Position numbers and translations under genes: made by a program
Shown here: positions 54,490 through 64,000 of the stretch, piece after piece
How positions within the stretch are numbered: position 1 is the first letter of the stretch
How the letters are laid out: each line of letters starts with the position of its first letter
DNA from: Paenibacillus senegalimassiliensis
GTDB taxonomy: Bacteria; Bacillota; Bacilli; Paenibacillales; Paenibacillaceae
Length of the DNA stretch: 64,000 nucleotides
NCBI RefSeq assembly: GCF_001486585.1
Contig: NZ_LN909045.1
Span: forward strand, 853,175-917,174
Direction of reading: 5' to 3'
The notes under the pieces: generated by a model
What the model was told of the DNA's origin: nothing
What the model saw: only the letters and a program-made list of their open reading frames with translations
Databases searched by the model: none

Positions 54490-55458
54490 ATGGACATGAG
54501 GCAGTCAATGCAGCCCGCAGCCACATTAAAGACAGATAAGCCGCAGGAGCCAAGGCGGAAATGGCTGAAGAAGCTTTACACGCAGCGGCATATCCAGATT
54601 ATGGCTTTACTTGGCATCGCATGGATGATTATATTCAACTATATTCCCATGTACGGTGTCATTATCGCGTTTAAGGACTATGACATTATTCGAACGATTT
54701 CGGAGGCTCCTTGGGCTGGATTGGAGCATTTCAGAGAGTTTATGTCGGACGAGAATTTTGGTTACGTGATGAGGAACACCTTGGGTATCAGCTTGCTCAA
54801 GCTGCTAATGTTCCCACTACCTATTGTATTTGCACTTTTCTTAAACGAAATTCGTTCATTACGATTCAAGAAAGCGATTCAGACGATTTCATACCTGCCT
54901 CATTTCCTGTCCTGGGTTGTACTCGGAGGGATCTTGGCAACCTGGCTATCTGAGACAGGAATTATTAACGATATATTTATGGCCTTAAAGCTTGTCGATC
55001 AGCCGATCGCTTATCTGGCGGAGCCTAAATATTTCTGGACCATCGTCATTACTTCGGATGTATGGAAGGAGCTTGGCTGGTCTGCCATTATCTATCTTGC
55101 AGCGATAACCAGCATTTCTCCGGAAATGTACGAAGCAGCAACGATTGACGGTGCGGGCCGCTTTCAGCAGATGTGGTACGTTACGCTGCCATCGATCAAA
55201 GCGACGATTAGCATCCTGTTCATTTTAGCAGTCAGTGGTGTACTGAACTCCAATTTCGATCAGATTCTCGTATTGCGGAACGCGCTTAACGATAGCGCAA
55301 GTAATGTAATTGATTACTACGTGTACTATACAGGGATTTCCTCGGGCCGTTACTCGTATTCTGCGGCAATCGGATTGTTCAAATCCGTCATTGCGCTTAC
55401 GTTGCTGCTGATTGCGAACCAAGTATCCAAAAAACTCAACGATACGTCGTTGTTTTAG
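54490..55458 (+). CDS. ABC transporter permease, LplB type
   Basis: A 322-aa membrane protein. After a polar start (1-35) the first helix leads into FNYIPMYGVIIAFKDYDI, the LplB signature; the EAA loop is EAATIDGAGRFQQMWYVTLP near 215-234. SD CTGGAGG, with GAGGGG also close. It begins the importer unit that ends at 58161, followed by a kinase and response regulator pair. The product is clearly similar in layout to the permease at 37665. Confidence 0.92.
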   Translation: MDMRQSMQPAATLKTDKPQEPRRKWLKKLYTQRHIQIMALLGIAWMIIFNYIPMYGVIIAFKDYDIIRTISEAPWAGLEHFREFMSDENFGYVMRNTLGISLLKLLMFPLPIVFALFLNEIRSLRFKKAIQTISYLPHFLSWVVLGGILATWLSETGIINDIFMALKLVDQPIAYLAEPKYFWTIVITSDVWKELGWSAIIYLAAITSISPEMYEAATIDGAGRFQQMWYVTLPSIKATISILFILAVSGVLNSNFDQILVLRNALNDSASNVIDYYVYYTGISSGRYSYSAAIGLFKSVIALTLLLIANQVSKKLNDTSLF

Positions 55459-55476
55459 GCCAAGGAGGACCTGCAT

Positions 55477-56367
55477 ATGTTTCTAACCAACCGTAGAACG
55501 AAAGGCGAGGTCGCCTTCGACTTTCTAAATAATTTCGGAATGCTCCTGATTTGCTTCGTCACCTTGTATCCGATTTGGTACGTGCTTATCAATTCTTTTA
55601 ATGATGGTCAGGATGCCATGCTGGGCGGCATCTACTGGTGGCCTAGAGTATTCAGTCTGGAGAATTTCGAAGCCGTCTTCAACAACCCGGGGATTATGAC
55701 TGCCATGTGGCTGACGGTGGCCAAGACCCTGCTTGGGGTAGTGGCACACGTATTCTTTACAGCGATGGTCGCCTATGCCTTCTCCCGCAAGGAGCTAATC
55801 GGTGGCAAGTTCTATATCCTGATGGGTACCATCACCATGATTTTCTCCGGCGGTCTCATTCCAACGTATCTGTTGATTCGGGATTTGCATTTGCTGGATA
55901 CCTTTTTGGTTTATATCATTCCTGTGTTATTCAGCTTCTTTGACTTAATCATCTTCATGACCTTCTTCCGGGAAATCCCGGATGGTCTGGAAGAGGCGGG
56001 GCGAATTGACGGGGCAAGCGATTGGACGATTTTCTTGCGAATTGTGCTACCGGTATCCATGCCGGTGCTGGCCACCATTGCTTTGTTCCATGGGGTATAT
56101 CAATGGAATGACTATTTCGCAGGAATCATCTTCGTCAATCAGGAATCACTACAGCCCGTTCAGACCTTTCTCTACCGGGTTGTGGCTCAGTCAAGCTCCA
56201 ATATCATGACGACAGCCTTGCAGGGAAGCGCAGTGACCAAGACCGTCACTTCGCAGTCTGTGAAGCTGGCCACGATGGTCGTCACTACACTTCCCATTGT
56301 ATTTGCTTATCCGTTCCTGCAACGGTATTTCGTCAAGGGGATGATGATTGGCTCGATCAAGGGCTAA
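55477..56367 (+). CDS. ABC transporter permease, LplC/YtcP type
   Basis: A 296-aa membrane protein with the LplC features: LYPIWYVLINSFNDGQDA after the first helix, the EAA loop EAGRIDGASDWTIFLRIVLP near 178-197 and the tail YFVKGMMIGSIKG. SD AAGGAGG eight bases before the ATG. It pairs with the LplB-type subunit just upstream. The importer has no ATPase gene. Confidence 0.92.
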   Translation: MFLTNRRTKGEVAFDFLNNFGMLLICFVTLYPIWYVLINSFNDGQDAMLGGIYWWPRVFSLENFEAVFNNPGIMTAMWLTVAKTLLGVVAHVFFTAMVAYAFSRKELIGGKFYILMGTITMIFSGGLIPTYLLIRDLHLLDTFLVYIIPVLFSFFDLIIFMTFFREIPDGLEEAGRIDGASDWTIFLRIVLPVSMPVLATIALFHGVYQWNDYFAGIIFVNQESLQPVQTFLYRVVAQSSSNIMTTALQGSAVTKTVTSQSVKLATMVVTTLPIVFAYPFLQRYFVKGMMIGSIKG

Positions 56368-56405
56368 TCCAGCCAGTCAAGTCTTGAGTTCAGTAACTCC
56401 TCCAG

Positions 56406-56421
56406 GCCGCCGTAAGGCGGC
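56406..56421 (+). promoter_or_regulatory. Intercistronic hairpin before the binding-protein gene
   Basis: GCCGCC-GTAA-GGCGGC, a compact stem with a GNRA-like tetraloop and no T-tail. It lies between permease and binding-protein genes, where such hairpins protect the downstream mRNA. Confidence 0.5.
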
Positions 56422-56481
56422 TATGGGGTTGCATATTATAGCAATTAACTATTAATCAATTTCAGAAAAGGGGTAAAAAGC

Positions 56482-58161
56482 ATGGGCATGAAAAGCAACT
56501 CCAAAAAAATGATGATGTTGCTGTTGGCAGCCATCATGGTGTTCTCACTGGCAGCTTGTTCTGGCGGAAATAACAATACCAAAAACGAAAGCGCTAACAA
56601 TACGCCGGAGAACACACCTTCATCAACCGAAACGGTGACTCCTCCATCTGCTGATGAACCAGGCTGGAAGTCGGACACAGCTCCAATCACGTTTGACTGG
56701 TATTTGAACTTTGCTTGGTTTCCGAATAAATGGGGAGTGGACCCGACTTCTCAATATGTAACGAAGAAGACGGGCGTCGACATTAACTTTATCGTCCCTG
56801 CCGGTAATGAGAACGAGAAGCTGAACACGCTGATCGCTTCTGGTAAATTACCTGATTTTATCACGCTGGGCTGGTGGGAAGATGGTGTCAAGAAAATGAT
56901 TGAAGGCGATCTCGTTCTGCCGCTGAACAAATTGGCTGAAGAGTATGACCCCTATTTCTTTAAAGTATCCGATTCGGATAAGCTGAACTGGTATACCCAA
57001 GAGGATGGCAATGTTTACGGCTATCCAAACTCCTCTTCATCGCCTAAGGATTACGAGCAGTTTGGAGATACCTATGTGTCCAACCAAACCTTCGTTGTAC
57101 GGAAGGACATTTATGAAGCGATTGGCAGCCCGGATATGCGTACGCCGGAAGGGTTCCTGAATGCCCTTAAGGCAGCCAAGGAGAAATTCCCGCAAATTGA
57201 CGGGCAACCGATGATTCCGCTGGGCTTGCATGAATTTACAGCAACAGGTAACGATTCTTTGGAACAATATATTCAGAACTTCCTGGCTATTCCAAGAGAA
57301 AAAGATGGCAAGCTATATAACCGCGAGACTGACCCGGAGTATGTACGCTGGTTGAAGACCTTGCGTCAAGCGAACCAGGATGGCTTGCTGGCCAAGGATA
57401 TATTTATTGACAAGCGGGCTCAAATGGAAGAGAAAATCGTGCAAGGTCGCTACTTTGCCATGTTATATCAACGTACAGATTTTGGGGCCCAGCTCGGCAC
57501 ATTATATCAGAAGGATCCTGACAAGATTTATATTGCGGTAGATGGACCAGCCAATACGAATCTGGATGCACCTACACTGAACGGACCAGGTATTTCCGGG
57601 TGGACAGTCACACTGATCTCCAAGGATGTCAAGGATAAGGCACGTGCCATCAAGTTCCTTAGCTACCTGAACAGTGAAGAAGGTCAAAGAGATCTTTTCC
57701 TTGGTGAAAAAGGTGTGAGCTATGATACAATTGACGGCGTAGACCAATTTCTTCCTGAGGTCTTCGATCTAATGAATACCGACCGTGCCGCATTCGACAA
57801 GCAATATGGCTCTTCCTTCACCTTCTGGATGATGCAAAATACAAACATCACGCAACAATGGGCACCTAAAGCGGTTGAACCATACAAACAATTGGAGGAC
57901 TGGACCATCGGCAAAACGGTGAGTAACTCGGAATTTGATCTGATTGATCCGTTAGCTAACTCCGATGAAGGCATTATTCTTGGCAAAATCAAAGATCTGC
58001 GCGGCAAGACGTTGCCGAAGCTGCTGATGGCTTCGTCTGAAGCAGAGTTTGATAAGATATTTAATGATTACATCAAGAAGCAAGAAGAGCTTGGCCTGGA
58101 TAAGGTCATGGCGTTCCAACAAACGAAATACGAAGAGAACAAGAAGAAGCTTGGCATGTAG
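56482..58161 (+). CDS. ABC transporter substrate-binding lipoprotein, LplA/YtcQ type
   Basis: A 559-aa extracellular lipoprotein. Lipobox SLAAC with C26, then an Asn/Thr/Glu-rich linker (about 28-60). The mature part starts ITFDWYLNFAWFPNKWG and includes LNTLIASGKLPDFITLGWW and EDGNVYGYPNSSSSP, motifs of the large oligosaccharide-binding class. SD AAAAGGGG. It is followed by a strong terminator, so the kinase genes beyond are read less. The ligand is unknown. Confidence 0.92.
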   Translation: MGMKSNSKKMMMLLLAAIMVFSLAACSGGNNNTKNESANNTPENTPSSTETVTPPSADEPGWKSDTAPITFDWYLNFAWFPNKWGVDPTSQYVTKKTGVDINFIVPAGNENEKLNTLIASGKLPDFITLGWWEDGVKKMIEGDLVLPLNKLAEEYDPYFFKVSDSDKLNWYTQEDGNVYGYPNSSSSPKDYEQFGDTYVSNQTFVVRKDIYEAIGSPDMRTPEGFLNALKAAKEKFPQIDGQPMIPLGLHEFTATGNDSLEQYIQNFLAIPREKDGKLYNRETDPEYVRWLKTLRQANQDGLLAKDIFIDKRAQMEEKIVQGRYFAMLYQRTDFGAQLGTLYQKDPDKIYIAVDGPANTNLDAPTLNGPGISGWTVTLISKDVKDKARAIKFLSYLNSEEGQRDLFLGEKGVSYDTIDGVDQFLPEVFDLMNTDRAAFDKQYGSSFTFWMMQNTNITQQWAPKAVEPYKQLEDWTIGKTVSNSEFDLIDPLANSDEGIILGKIKDLRGKTLPKLLMASSEAEFDKIFNDYIKKQEELGLDKVMAFQQTKYEENKKKLGM

Positions 58162-58168
58162 TCATAGC

Positions 58169-58209
58169 CAAGCCCAAAAGCTCGCGAACTGCGGGCTTTT
58201 GGGCTTTTT
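58169..58209 (+). terminator. Rho-independent terminator between importer and two-component genes
   Basis: AAGCCCAAAAGC and GCTTTTGGGCTT pair, with an inner CGC/GCG stem, followed by five T. It separates the binding-protein gene from the sensor kinase. Confidence 0.92.
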
Positions 58210-58229
58210 AAAAAGGAGTCATCACCTGT

Positions 58230-60143
58230 ATGAAGAATAAGCGCTGGATCGCTCTGTGGGATTCATTTATGTATTGGTTTGGACGCCGCTCGCTGCAGAG
58301 CCGCCTGATCGCCGCCTATATCTTTATTATCCTGGGACCCAGCCTGATGGTGTCCTTTTATTCGTATCAAGCGATCAATAACATGTATGTTCGTGATGCG
58401 AAGGAGAAAAATGAGTCTTTGCTGGATATGGAAGAGCTTCATATTCACACCCAAATCGAGTCCATGGTTCGGGCAGTGCAGGTTGCTTATGACGACTTGG
58501 ATGTCAGAGAATATCTGGCCAACACGAATGAGCCTGACGCGGCAGATTTAGTTGATTTTAGCAACAACAGCTTCAAGAACCTGACGCGCATCCAGTATTA
58601 TAATCCTAACGTGGAGCATCTGCGCTTATTTTCTAGTAGCAATGTTCCGGAAATATGGCCGATCTTCTTCCGGGAAAGCCGGGTGGCTCATGAACCTTGG
58701 TATCAGAAGGCTGTAGAAATGAAAGGAATGGAATCCTGGGCATTCCAGTACAATGACCCGGATGTTATAGAGCGTTATAAGGGACAGCCCCCCCGCAGAG
58801 CACCTAAAGTGTCGTTGCTGCGTGAAATGAGCATCCCGGCCAACCACCATGTGGGTATGGTCCAGGTGGATATGCTGCTGGAGAAGTTCAGCCCGAGAAC
58901 TTACTCAGCGATTCAGGACAACCAGTCGCAAATGCTGATTATGGATAGCGAAGCTCAAATATTTACGCTGGAGAATAACTCTTTGCTGGCGAAGTACCCG
59001 AATATGGGGGAGGCCATTAAGCAGCGTCTTCAGAGCTATAAGGATACCGGAATTTGGGATATGGATTACACAGAAAACGGAAAATCTTTTCTTCTACTCC
59101 ACCAACCCATAGAGCGCATCAATGCTGATCTATTCAATATTGTCTCGATGGACGGTGTATTAGAGGAAATTTCTCATACACGGAATTTATTAATTGGCGC
59201 CAACATTGTGTTTATTACTATGGTAACGATCATTGCTTATGTACTTAATGCCTTTATTCTAAAAAATCTCCGTCTACTGACGGAGGAGATGAAGAAAGCC
59301 CGGCGCGGAGAGACTTATAACGGAATCACTATCCGTGGAGGCGGGGAAGTCGGGGAACTCGCGCATCATTTCTCCAAACTGATGAATACCATTAATACCC
59401 TGGTAGCGCAAGCCGTATATAAGCAAGCGTTAACCAAGGAAGCTGAACTTCGTACATTGCATAACCAGATTGATTCACATTTTCTATATAATACGCTAGA
59501 GAACATCAAGATGCTGGCCGAAATTGAGAACCAAAGAACGATCTCTGATGCGTTAACCTCATTGGGCGGGATGATGAGATACAACTTCAAATGGTCAGGT
59601 GAATATGTGAAGCTGCGCGACGAAATCAGGCATATTCAGAATTATACGGAAGTAATGAATATTCGCTTTGACACACCTGTTCAGCTTCAGCTTGATATCC
59701 CTGAGGATGATCTGGAGCTTGAGGTGTTGAAAATGTCGCTTCAACCGATTGTGGAAAATGCCGTCAAGCATGGGTGGACCGGGGAAGAGGCCACGGCGCG
59801 GGAAATTTCCATACAGGTTGAGGACTGGCAGGAAGGAGATATTCGCATCACGGTTACTGACAACGGTAGGGGAATGGATGAGGATACTTTAGTCAAGCTT
59901 AATCATCGCCTGGATACGGTAGGGATGAATGTGAAGTTCTCAGGCCGCTCGGGACAGGAATTGAAGCAGCAGGGAATTGGACTAAGGAATGTGCAGGAGC
60001 GCATCCGTCTTTACTATGGAAAGGAATATGGGTTGAAAGTCGTAAGTAGGCAGGGACATTTTACTCGTGTTGTGATGATTATACCTAAGGTACTGCTGGC
60101 AGGGAGGGTTGACAGAAATGACCAAGCTGATCATCGTGGATGA
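58230..60143 (+). CDS. Sensor histidine kinase, YesM type
   Basis: A 637-aa membrane kinase. Helices at about 28-50 and 315-337 flank a large external sensor domain. A HAMP segment (EEMKKARRGETYNG) precedes the His_kinase domain with H417 in QIDSHFLYNTLEN, the N-box IVENAVKHG, DNGRGM and GIGLRNVQERI. SD AAAGGAG. It lies 26 bases into the response regulator gene by overlap. Together with that gene it probably induces the importer on sensing its sugar. Confidence 0.93.
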   Translation: MKNKRWIALWDSFMYWFGRRSLQSRLIAAYIFIILGPSLMVSFYSYQAINNMYVRDAKEKNESLLDMEELHIHTQIESMVRAVQVAYDDLDVREYLANTNEPDAADLVDFSNNSFKNLTRIQYYNPNVEHLRLFSSSNVPEIWPIFFRESRVAHEPWYQKAVEMKGMESWAFQYNDPDVIERYKGQPPRRAPKVSLLREMSIPANHHVGMVQVDMLLEKFSPRTYSAIQDNQSQMLIMDSEAQIFTLENNSLLAKYPNMGEAIKQRLQSYKDTGIWDMDYTENGKSFLLLHQPIERINADLFNIVSMDGVLEEISHTRNLLIGANIVFITMVTIIAYVLNAFILKNLRLLTEEMKKARRGETYNGITIRGGGEVGELAHHFSKLMNTINTLVAQAVYKQALTKEAELRTLHNQIDSHFLYNTLENIKMLAEIENQRTISDALTSLGGMMRYNFKWSGEYVKLRDEIRHIQNYTEVMNIRFDTPVQLQLDIPEDDLELEVLKMSLQPIVENAVKHGWTGEEATAREISIQVEDWQEGDIRITVTDNGRGMDEDTLVKLNHRLDTVGMNVKFSGRSGQELKQQGIGLRNVQERIRLYYGKEYGLKVVSRQGHFTRVVMIIPKVLLAGRVDRNDQADHRG

Positions 60144-61731
60144 TGAGAAGAATATTCGCCTAGGCCTGAAAACCATGATCGAGCGTGAATTTCAAGATCA
60201 ATACGAGATCATTACGGCTACTCAAGGGGCTGAGGCGCTTGAGATGTATCTGACAGAGGGCGCGGACATCATCATTACCGATATTCGTATGCCCGTGATG
60301 GACGGCATTACCCTGATTGAGAGAATATCGGCAGAGACACTGCCATCGGGGCAAAGCGGTCGCCCGTTGATTATCATATTAAGCGGTTATGAGGATTTTG
60401 AGTATGCCAAGGCCGCTATCCATTATCAAGCGATGGACTATCTGCTCAAACCGATTCGCCGAGATGAATTATTTGGGGCACTCTCCAAATGTACGGAACA
60501 GTTGGCCAAACGTTCAGAGGTGGTTGAACAATTGGCGATTACGGAAACCTATCGCTTGCAGGTTCAAATAGCACGGTTGCAAGAATTGCTGCAGCAAAGG
60601 GACTTTACGGAGAAAGATACAGAGGCATGGAGTAAGGAAATTGGTTTCGACCGGTATCGTTTACCCTTCTCTGTGGCTGTATTGACTTATAAATATGAGG
60701 ATGGCAGCCGGATGAAGAAGGAGGAACTCCAGTCGCTGGCCAAGCATATGTTTGAAAGTGTGGGAGGTCGACTCGACACCTGTCTGCTTGATCGTGAAGG
60801 CAGAGTGGTGCTGATTGGAGGACCACAACGGAAATTTGCAGAATTGTCGTTGCTGGCTGACGAGAAGGAACTGGATGGGCTGCTGATTGGTGTGAGCCAG
60901 GAGGGAAGTCAGCTAACGGACCTTGCTCATGGATACAAACAAGCCAGTGCTTCCTTGAGTTATACGTTTATTTATCCCAAGACGCGTCTGATTTGGTTCG
61001 CAGAACTACCCGGCAACCGCCCATTCTTTGCGATACCCAAGGAAGAGATACGCAAGCTGGGGAACATTCTAGGTACCAATCGGGAAAAGGAAATCGGACC
61101 GATGCTCCACCAGATATTCCGGATTGATCAACTGGCGAACGTGGACATCTCTTACTTAGAAGCGGTAAGCAAGCAAATGAATGAACAGGTACTTGATGAG
61201 GTATTCCGCCTGTATGGGGAGGCCTCTGTGGAAGTTATCAAGTTGTATCGCAAGGTAGGAGACTTATCTAACTTCCGTCATTTTCATGATTATTTCCGTT
61301 CCTTGGAGCAGCTACTTTTTAATCTGGACGCATATATCAAGGAGATTCGTTCGGCGCACAGTGAGCATGGAGATATGAGAGAAGCAGTCGCGTACATCGA
61401 GAACAATTACCACCGTGCGCTGAATATGGCGATGGTAAGTAATCACGTTTCATTGAACTACTCTTATTTTAGTGAAGCCTTCAAAACTTATGCGGGGGAA
61501 AGCTTTGTTACCTACTTGAAGAAGGTGCGAATACGCAAGGCCAAGGAACTGATTGGGATGGGTTCCCTCAAGCTCTCGGAGATTAGTGCAGCGGTTGGTT
61601 TTGAGAACACCAGGCAGTTTTCTCGCGTTTTCAAGGAGCTTGAGGGGGTCTCTCCGTTCGAATATCGAGGCAAGTTGTTTGTGGGAAGTGAGCGTTATAC
61701 AGATCGGGAGAAATTTGAGGACGAGGAATAA
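60118..61731 (+). CDS. Response regulator, receiver plus AraC-type HTH (YesN type)
   Basis: A 537-aa transcription factor. The receiver domain has VDDEKN and the phosphorylated D55 in ITDIRMP. The central region (130-420) has no clear motif. The C-terminal AraC pair lies at about 435-530 (MAMVSNHVSLNYSYFSEAFK and ISAAVGFENTRQFSRVFKE). ATG 60118 lies ten bases after GGGAGG; the TTG at 60109 is too close. It overlaps the kinase gene and is its cognate partner. Confidence 0.93.
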   Translation: MTKLIIVDDEKNIRLGLKTMIEREFQDQYEIITATQGAEALEMYLTEGADIIITDIRMPVMDGITLIERISAETLPSGQSGRPLIIILSGYEDFEYAKAAIHYQAMDYLLKPIRRDELFGALSKCTEQLAKRSEVVEQLAITETYRLQVQIARLQELLQQRDFTEKDTEAWSKEIGFDRYRLPFSVAVLTYKYEDGSRMKKEELQSLAKHMFESVGGRLDTCLLDREGRVVLIGGPQRKFAELSLLADEKELDGLLIGVSQEGSQLTDLAHGYKQASASLSYTFIYPKTRLIWFAELPGNRPFFAIPKEEIRKLGNILGTNREKEIGPMLHQIFRIDQLANVDISYLEAVSKQMNEQVLDEVFRLYGEASVEVIKLYRKVGDLSNFRHFHDYFRSLEQLLFNLDAYIKEIRSAHSEHGDMREAVAYIENNYHRALNMAMVSNHVSLNYSYFSEAFKTYAGESFVTYLKKVRIRKAKELIGMGSLKLSEISAAVGFENTRQFSRVFKELEGVSPFEYRGKLFVGSERYTDREKFEDEE

Positions 61732-61810
61732 AGGATTATTTTATTTTTGAATCATCCATATAGTATAATGAGATCAACAAGTTTTGGCATATTTTAAAAG
61801 TTAGGTGTGG

Positions 61811-62896
61811 ATGATTATTAACCTGTTGGAGAAATGGACTCGTGCTGCTAAATTTATTTTGATCTTGTTGGCTATTGTGTATGTGTTTTCCTTGGTAAAA
61901 CCCTTTTTCCTCCCTGTGAGTGCCGTTATCGGGGCCATTTCCATCCCTATTCTGTTGGCGGGGTTCTTCTATTACCTGTTACGCCCTGTAGTGAGTTACA
62001 TGGAGGCGCACAAGATCAAACGATCCTGGGCGATTCTTATCATTTATGTAGCACTCGCCATCATAGCGATTGGATTTATTGCCGGGGTATGGCCAATGCT
62101 TCGAGACCAGCTTATCAATTTGGTGCAGAATATACCTCAGTTGATTCATTTGCTTGATATTCAGTTGAACAAGTTGGGAGAGACGCCTCTCTTGGCTTCT
62201 ATTATCCCAGCAGATTCCGATTTGGCATCGAACTTTACCGCTTATCTTAGCCAGGGAATTTCGTTCTTGAGCAATTATATTTCTGGATTCGTATCCTTTA
62301 TTTCTAATTTTGCCATCGTTTTGTTTACGTTCCCTATTTTGATGTATTACATGTTGAAGGAAGGCCACAATTTTAAGCGGAGCCTGGTGAAGTTGTCCCC
62401 CAAGCGCTATCGCAAGGAGACGCTGCGTGCCGCTGTAGAAATGGATAAGGCTTTGAACGATTATATTATCGGCCGGGTCATCGTCAATGTGGCCTTGGGA
62501 ATCCTGATGTTTATAGGCTTCCTAATCATCGGCCTCCCATACGCACTTCTGCTAACCACGGTAGCGATTATTCTGAATTTTATCCCTTTGTTCGGGGCGA
62601 TTATCTCTTCAATCCCAATTGTAATCATTGGCTTGATTGAATCCCCGTCTACCGGCATATGGGCGTTAGTCATTATTCTAGTAGCACAGCAAATTCAGGA
62701 TAATGTAATTTCGCCTTATGTGTTTGGCAAGAAGCTGGATATCCATCCAGTAACAACAATCCTGCTCGTGTTGGGTAGCGGTAATTGGTTTGGCATTATC
62801 GGCATGATCGTGGTCATCCCGGTATATATGCTGATCAAAATAGCCTGGCGTCGTATCTACAAGCTGTTCTTCCGATCTCAGTGGGAGACCCTGTAG
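61811..62896 (+). CDS. AI-2E family permease (YdbI/PerM-like)
   Basis: A 361-aa membrane protein of the AI-2E/PerM superfamily. It has about eight helices with an extracellular region around 85-150. Family motifs include GYLLFKEGHN-like YYMLKEGHNFKR near 180, VIVNVALGILMFIGFLIIGLPYALLL near 225-250, split by turns, and DNVISPYVFGKKLDIHPVTT near 300-320. The group is named for AI-2 export, but members also carry Na+/H+ or other solutes. ATG 61811 chosen over GTG 61805, which overlaps TTAGG. A TATAAT at 61764-61769 is the likely -10. Confidence 0.88.
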   Translation: MIINLLEKWTRAAKFILILLAIVYVFSLVKPFFLPVSAVIGAISIPILLAGFFYYLLRPVVSYMEAHKIKRSWAILIIYVALAIIAIGFIAGVWPMLRDQLINLVQNIPQLIHLLDIQLNKLGETPLLASIIPADSDLASNFTAYLSQGISFLSNYISGFVSFISNFAIVLFTFPILMYYMLKEGHNFKRSLVKLSPKRYRKETLRAAVEMDKALNDYIIGRVIVNVALGILMFIGFLIIGLPYALLLTTVAIILNFIPLFGAIISSIPIVIIGLIESPSTGIWALVIILVAQQIQDNVISPYVFGKKLDIHPVTTILLVLGSGNWFGIIGMIVVIPVYMLIKIAWRRIYKLFFRSQWETL

Positions 62897-62919
62897 GCTA
62901 GAAGGATTTAATCTTCAAG

Positions 62920-62980
62920 CACCTTCAAGATTATTCTTATCTATCGTAAGATAGTGAGGATCATCTTGAAGGTGTTTTTG
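62920..62980 (+). terminator. Rho-independent terminator of the AI-2E-family gene
   Basis: CACCTTCAAGAT pairs perfectly with ATCTTGAAGGTG, with an inner CTATC-GTAA-GATAG hairpin, followed by five T. Confidence 0.92.
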
Positions 62981-63019
62981 TTTATACACAATTACATACA
63001 GCATAAATTTGGAGGCAGC

Positions 63020-63979
63020 ATGAAACTAACAATCATGGATTTAACGGAGTACATAAGACAATATGAAATTTACTTGAGTGTGGAACGGAATTTATCTTTC
63101 AAATCCATTAAAGCTTATCTTTCTGATTTAAATGGGTTGCTACTATGGTGTGGTGTTCAAAGTGTTGAAACCTTAACTAAAGATAGTTTGAAAGCATATC
63201 TGGAGGAACTGATGACTCAACGTGACCTGCGCGACTCGACGGTAAAACGAAAATACGTATGCTTGAAAGCATTTTTTAATTACCTCGTACAGAAGGAGCA
63301 AATGGATAGCTCTCCTCTCTCTGACTTTGGACGCAACTTTAAAACGGCTAGACGTATACCTAAAACATTGTCTGTCTCAGAAGTACAGAAGCTTCTTAAT
63401 GCTCCTGGGGAGCATATGAAGCAACTGAAGACTGATTTTAGAAGATGGATTTGTATGCGGAATGATGCCATCATTGAACTGCTATATGTCATAGGAATTC
63501 GCATCGGGGAGCTAGTGGCTGTTGATATAGAGCATATTGATTTGGAGGAACAAACCATTTTAATCTTTGGCAAGGGGAGAAAAGAAAGGATTCTGTATAT
63601 CTCAAGTGATGAAGTGATCAAAAAGATTCAGGTCTGGCTTAGTGTTAGAGAAGAGCTAAACCCTACATCAAATGCGCTCTTTATTAATAAATATGGCGGA
63701 CGATTGTCCATTTATTCTATTGAAGATATTTATTATAAGTATAGAGACATTTCTAGTATCAGTAAAAAATCCACTCCGCACTATTTGCGACACAGCTTTG
63801 CGACACATCTACTTAATAACGGAGCCGATCTTCGCTCAGTCCAGGAAATATTAGGCCACACCAATGTAAGTACCACTCAAATTTATACAGAGGTGTCCGT
63901 AGAGAGGAAAAAGGATGTATTAACTAGATTTAATCCCCGGAATAGCTTGGGACAAAGAGATGATAAAACCTCCAAATAA
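63020..63979 (+). CDS. Tyrosine recombinase/integrase
   Basis: A 319-aa site-specific recombinase. Residues 10-95 form the SAM-like core-binding domain; the catalytic domain follows with all six key residues: R161 (IGIRIGEL), K185 (FGKGRKER), H254 and R257 ([12 protein letters not shown]), H280 (GHTN) and Y289 (IYTEV). ATG 63020 follows TTGGAGG. The gene is more AT-rich than its neighbours, which suggests acquisition. It looks XerC/D-like in length but lies alone; a mobile element may begin to its right, beyond the window. Confidence 0.9.
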   Translation: MKLTIMDLTEYIRQYEIYLSVERNLSFKSIKAYLSDLNGLLLWCGVQSVETLTKDSLKAYLEELMTQRDLRDSTVKRKYVCLKAFFNYLVQKEQMDSSPLSDFGRNFKTARRIPKTLSVSEVQKLLNAPGEHMKQLKTDFRRWICMRNDAIIELLYVIGIRIGELVAVDIEHIDLEEQTILIFGKGRKERILYISSDEVIKKIQVWLSVREELNPTSNALFINKYGGRLSIYSIEDIYYKYRDISSISKKSTPHYLRHSFATHLLNNGADLRSVQEILGHTNVSTTQIYTEVSVERKKDVLTRFNPRNSLGQRDDKTSK

Positions 63980-64000
63980 CTATAAATTATTTGGAGGTTT
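63966..64000 (+). terminator. Terminator-like hairpin at the integrase stop, cut by window end
   Basis: AAACCTCCAAATAA pairs perfectly with TTATTTGGAGGTTT around seven bases; it includes the stop codon. The T-run may continue outside the window. Confidence 0.75.

Overview
The window looks like chromosome of a spore-forming Gram-positive bacterium of the Paenibacillaceae, most like Paenibacillus. It has sporulation genes (prkA, spoVR, yhbH, cotJABC), a sufCDSUB iron-sulfur operon in Firmicutes order, several carbohydrate ABC importers without their own ATPase, YesM/YesN-type two-component pairs, strong SD sequences, and mixed ATG/GTG/TTG starts. No rRNA, tRNA, CRISPR array or prophage was seen.

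Layout: 1-6783 is a disaccharide locus cut by the left edge: lipoprotein-type binding protein, two permeases, a GH94 phosphorylase (laminaribiose phosphorylase is the best guess) and a mutarotase-fold protein. 6828-7978 is an orphan iron/siderophore-binding lipoprotein under a near-perfect Fur box. 8079-15034 is a sensor kinase/response regulator pair followed by a second sugar importer with a cre site in its promoter; a MITE-like element (11619-11785) lies between and forms the end of the regulator gene. 15106-21162 is housekeeping and small genes: serC, trmL, an AbrB-type regulator with a zinc knuckle, a 34-aa membrane protein, a phosphodiester glycosidase with a membrane partner, a broken aminotransferase gene and a DUF2161 nuclease-like gene.

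21387-27706 holds the sporulation kinase module: prkA on the plus strand, converging with yhbH-spoVR on the minus strand. Between them sits a separate minus-strand unit: an HTH receptor of 453 codons and, overlapping its stop codon, a 33-codon exported-peptide gene. This is a candidate peptide quorum-sensing pair of the RNPP/AloR-AloP kind and the most interesting item here. 27751-31411 has DegV, small membrane proteins, DUF423, a Dps ferritin and small unknown proteins. 31423-36794 is sufCDSUB with a Fur-like site in its promoter.

36925-45560 has a DUF898 protein, a probable group II intron remnant behind a terminator, and a locus with LplB/LplC-type permeases, a binding protein, a membrane-bound AraC regulator, a sialidase-fold protein and a NanA/DapA-family aldolase (sialic or other ulosonic acid use is inferred). 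45569-52843 has two HD-GYP proteins (one with a broken HD motif), a 5'-nucleotidase-like phosphoesterase, uppP, yfkAB and a CNNM/CorC-like transporter. 52998-54121 is cotJABC. 54196-61731 is a fourth sugar importer with its YesM/YesN pair and a cre site. 61811-64000 has an AI-2E-family permease and a complete tyrosine recombinase that looks acquired.

Links between genes: all four importers lack an ATPase gene, so a shared MsmX/UgpC-like ATPase elsewhere is expected. Three loci carry their own sensory regulator, and cre-like sites suggest CcpA control. Iron appears as a theme in the Fur-box lipoprotein, the suf operon and Dps.
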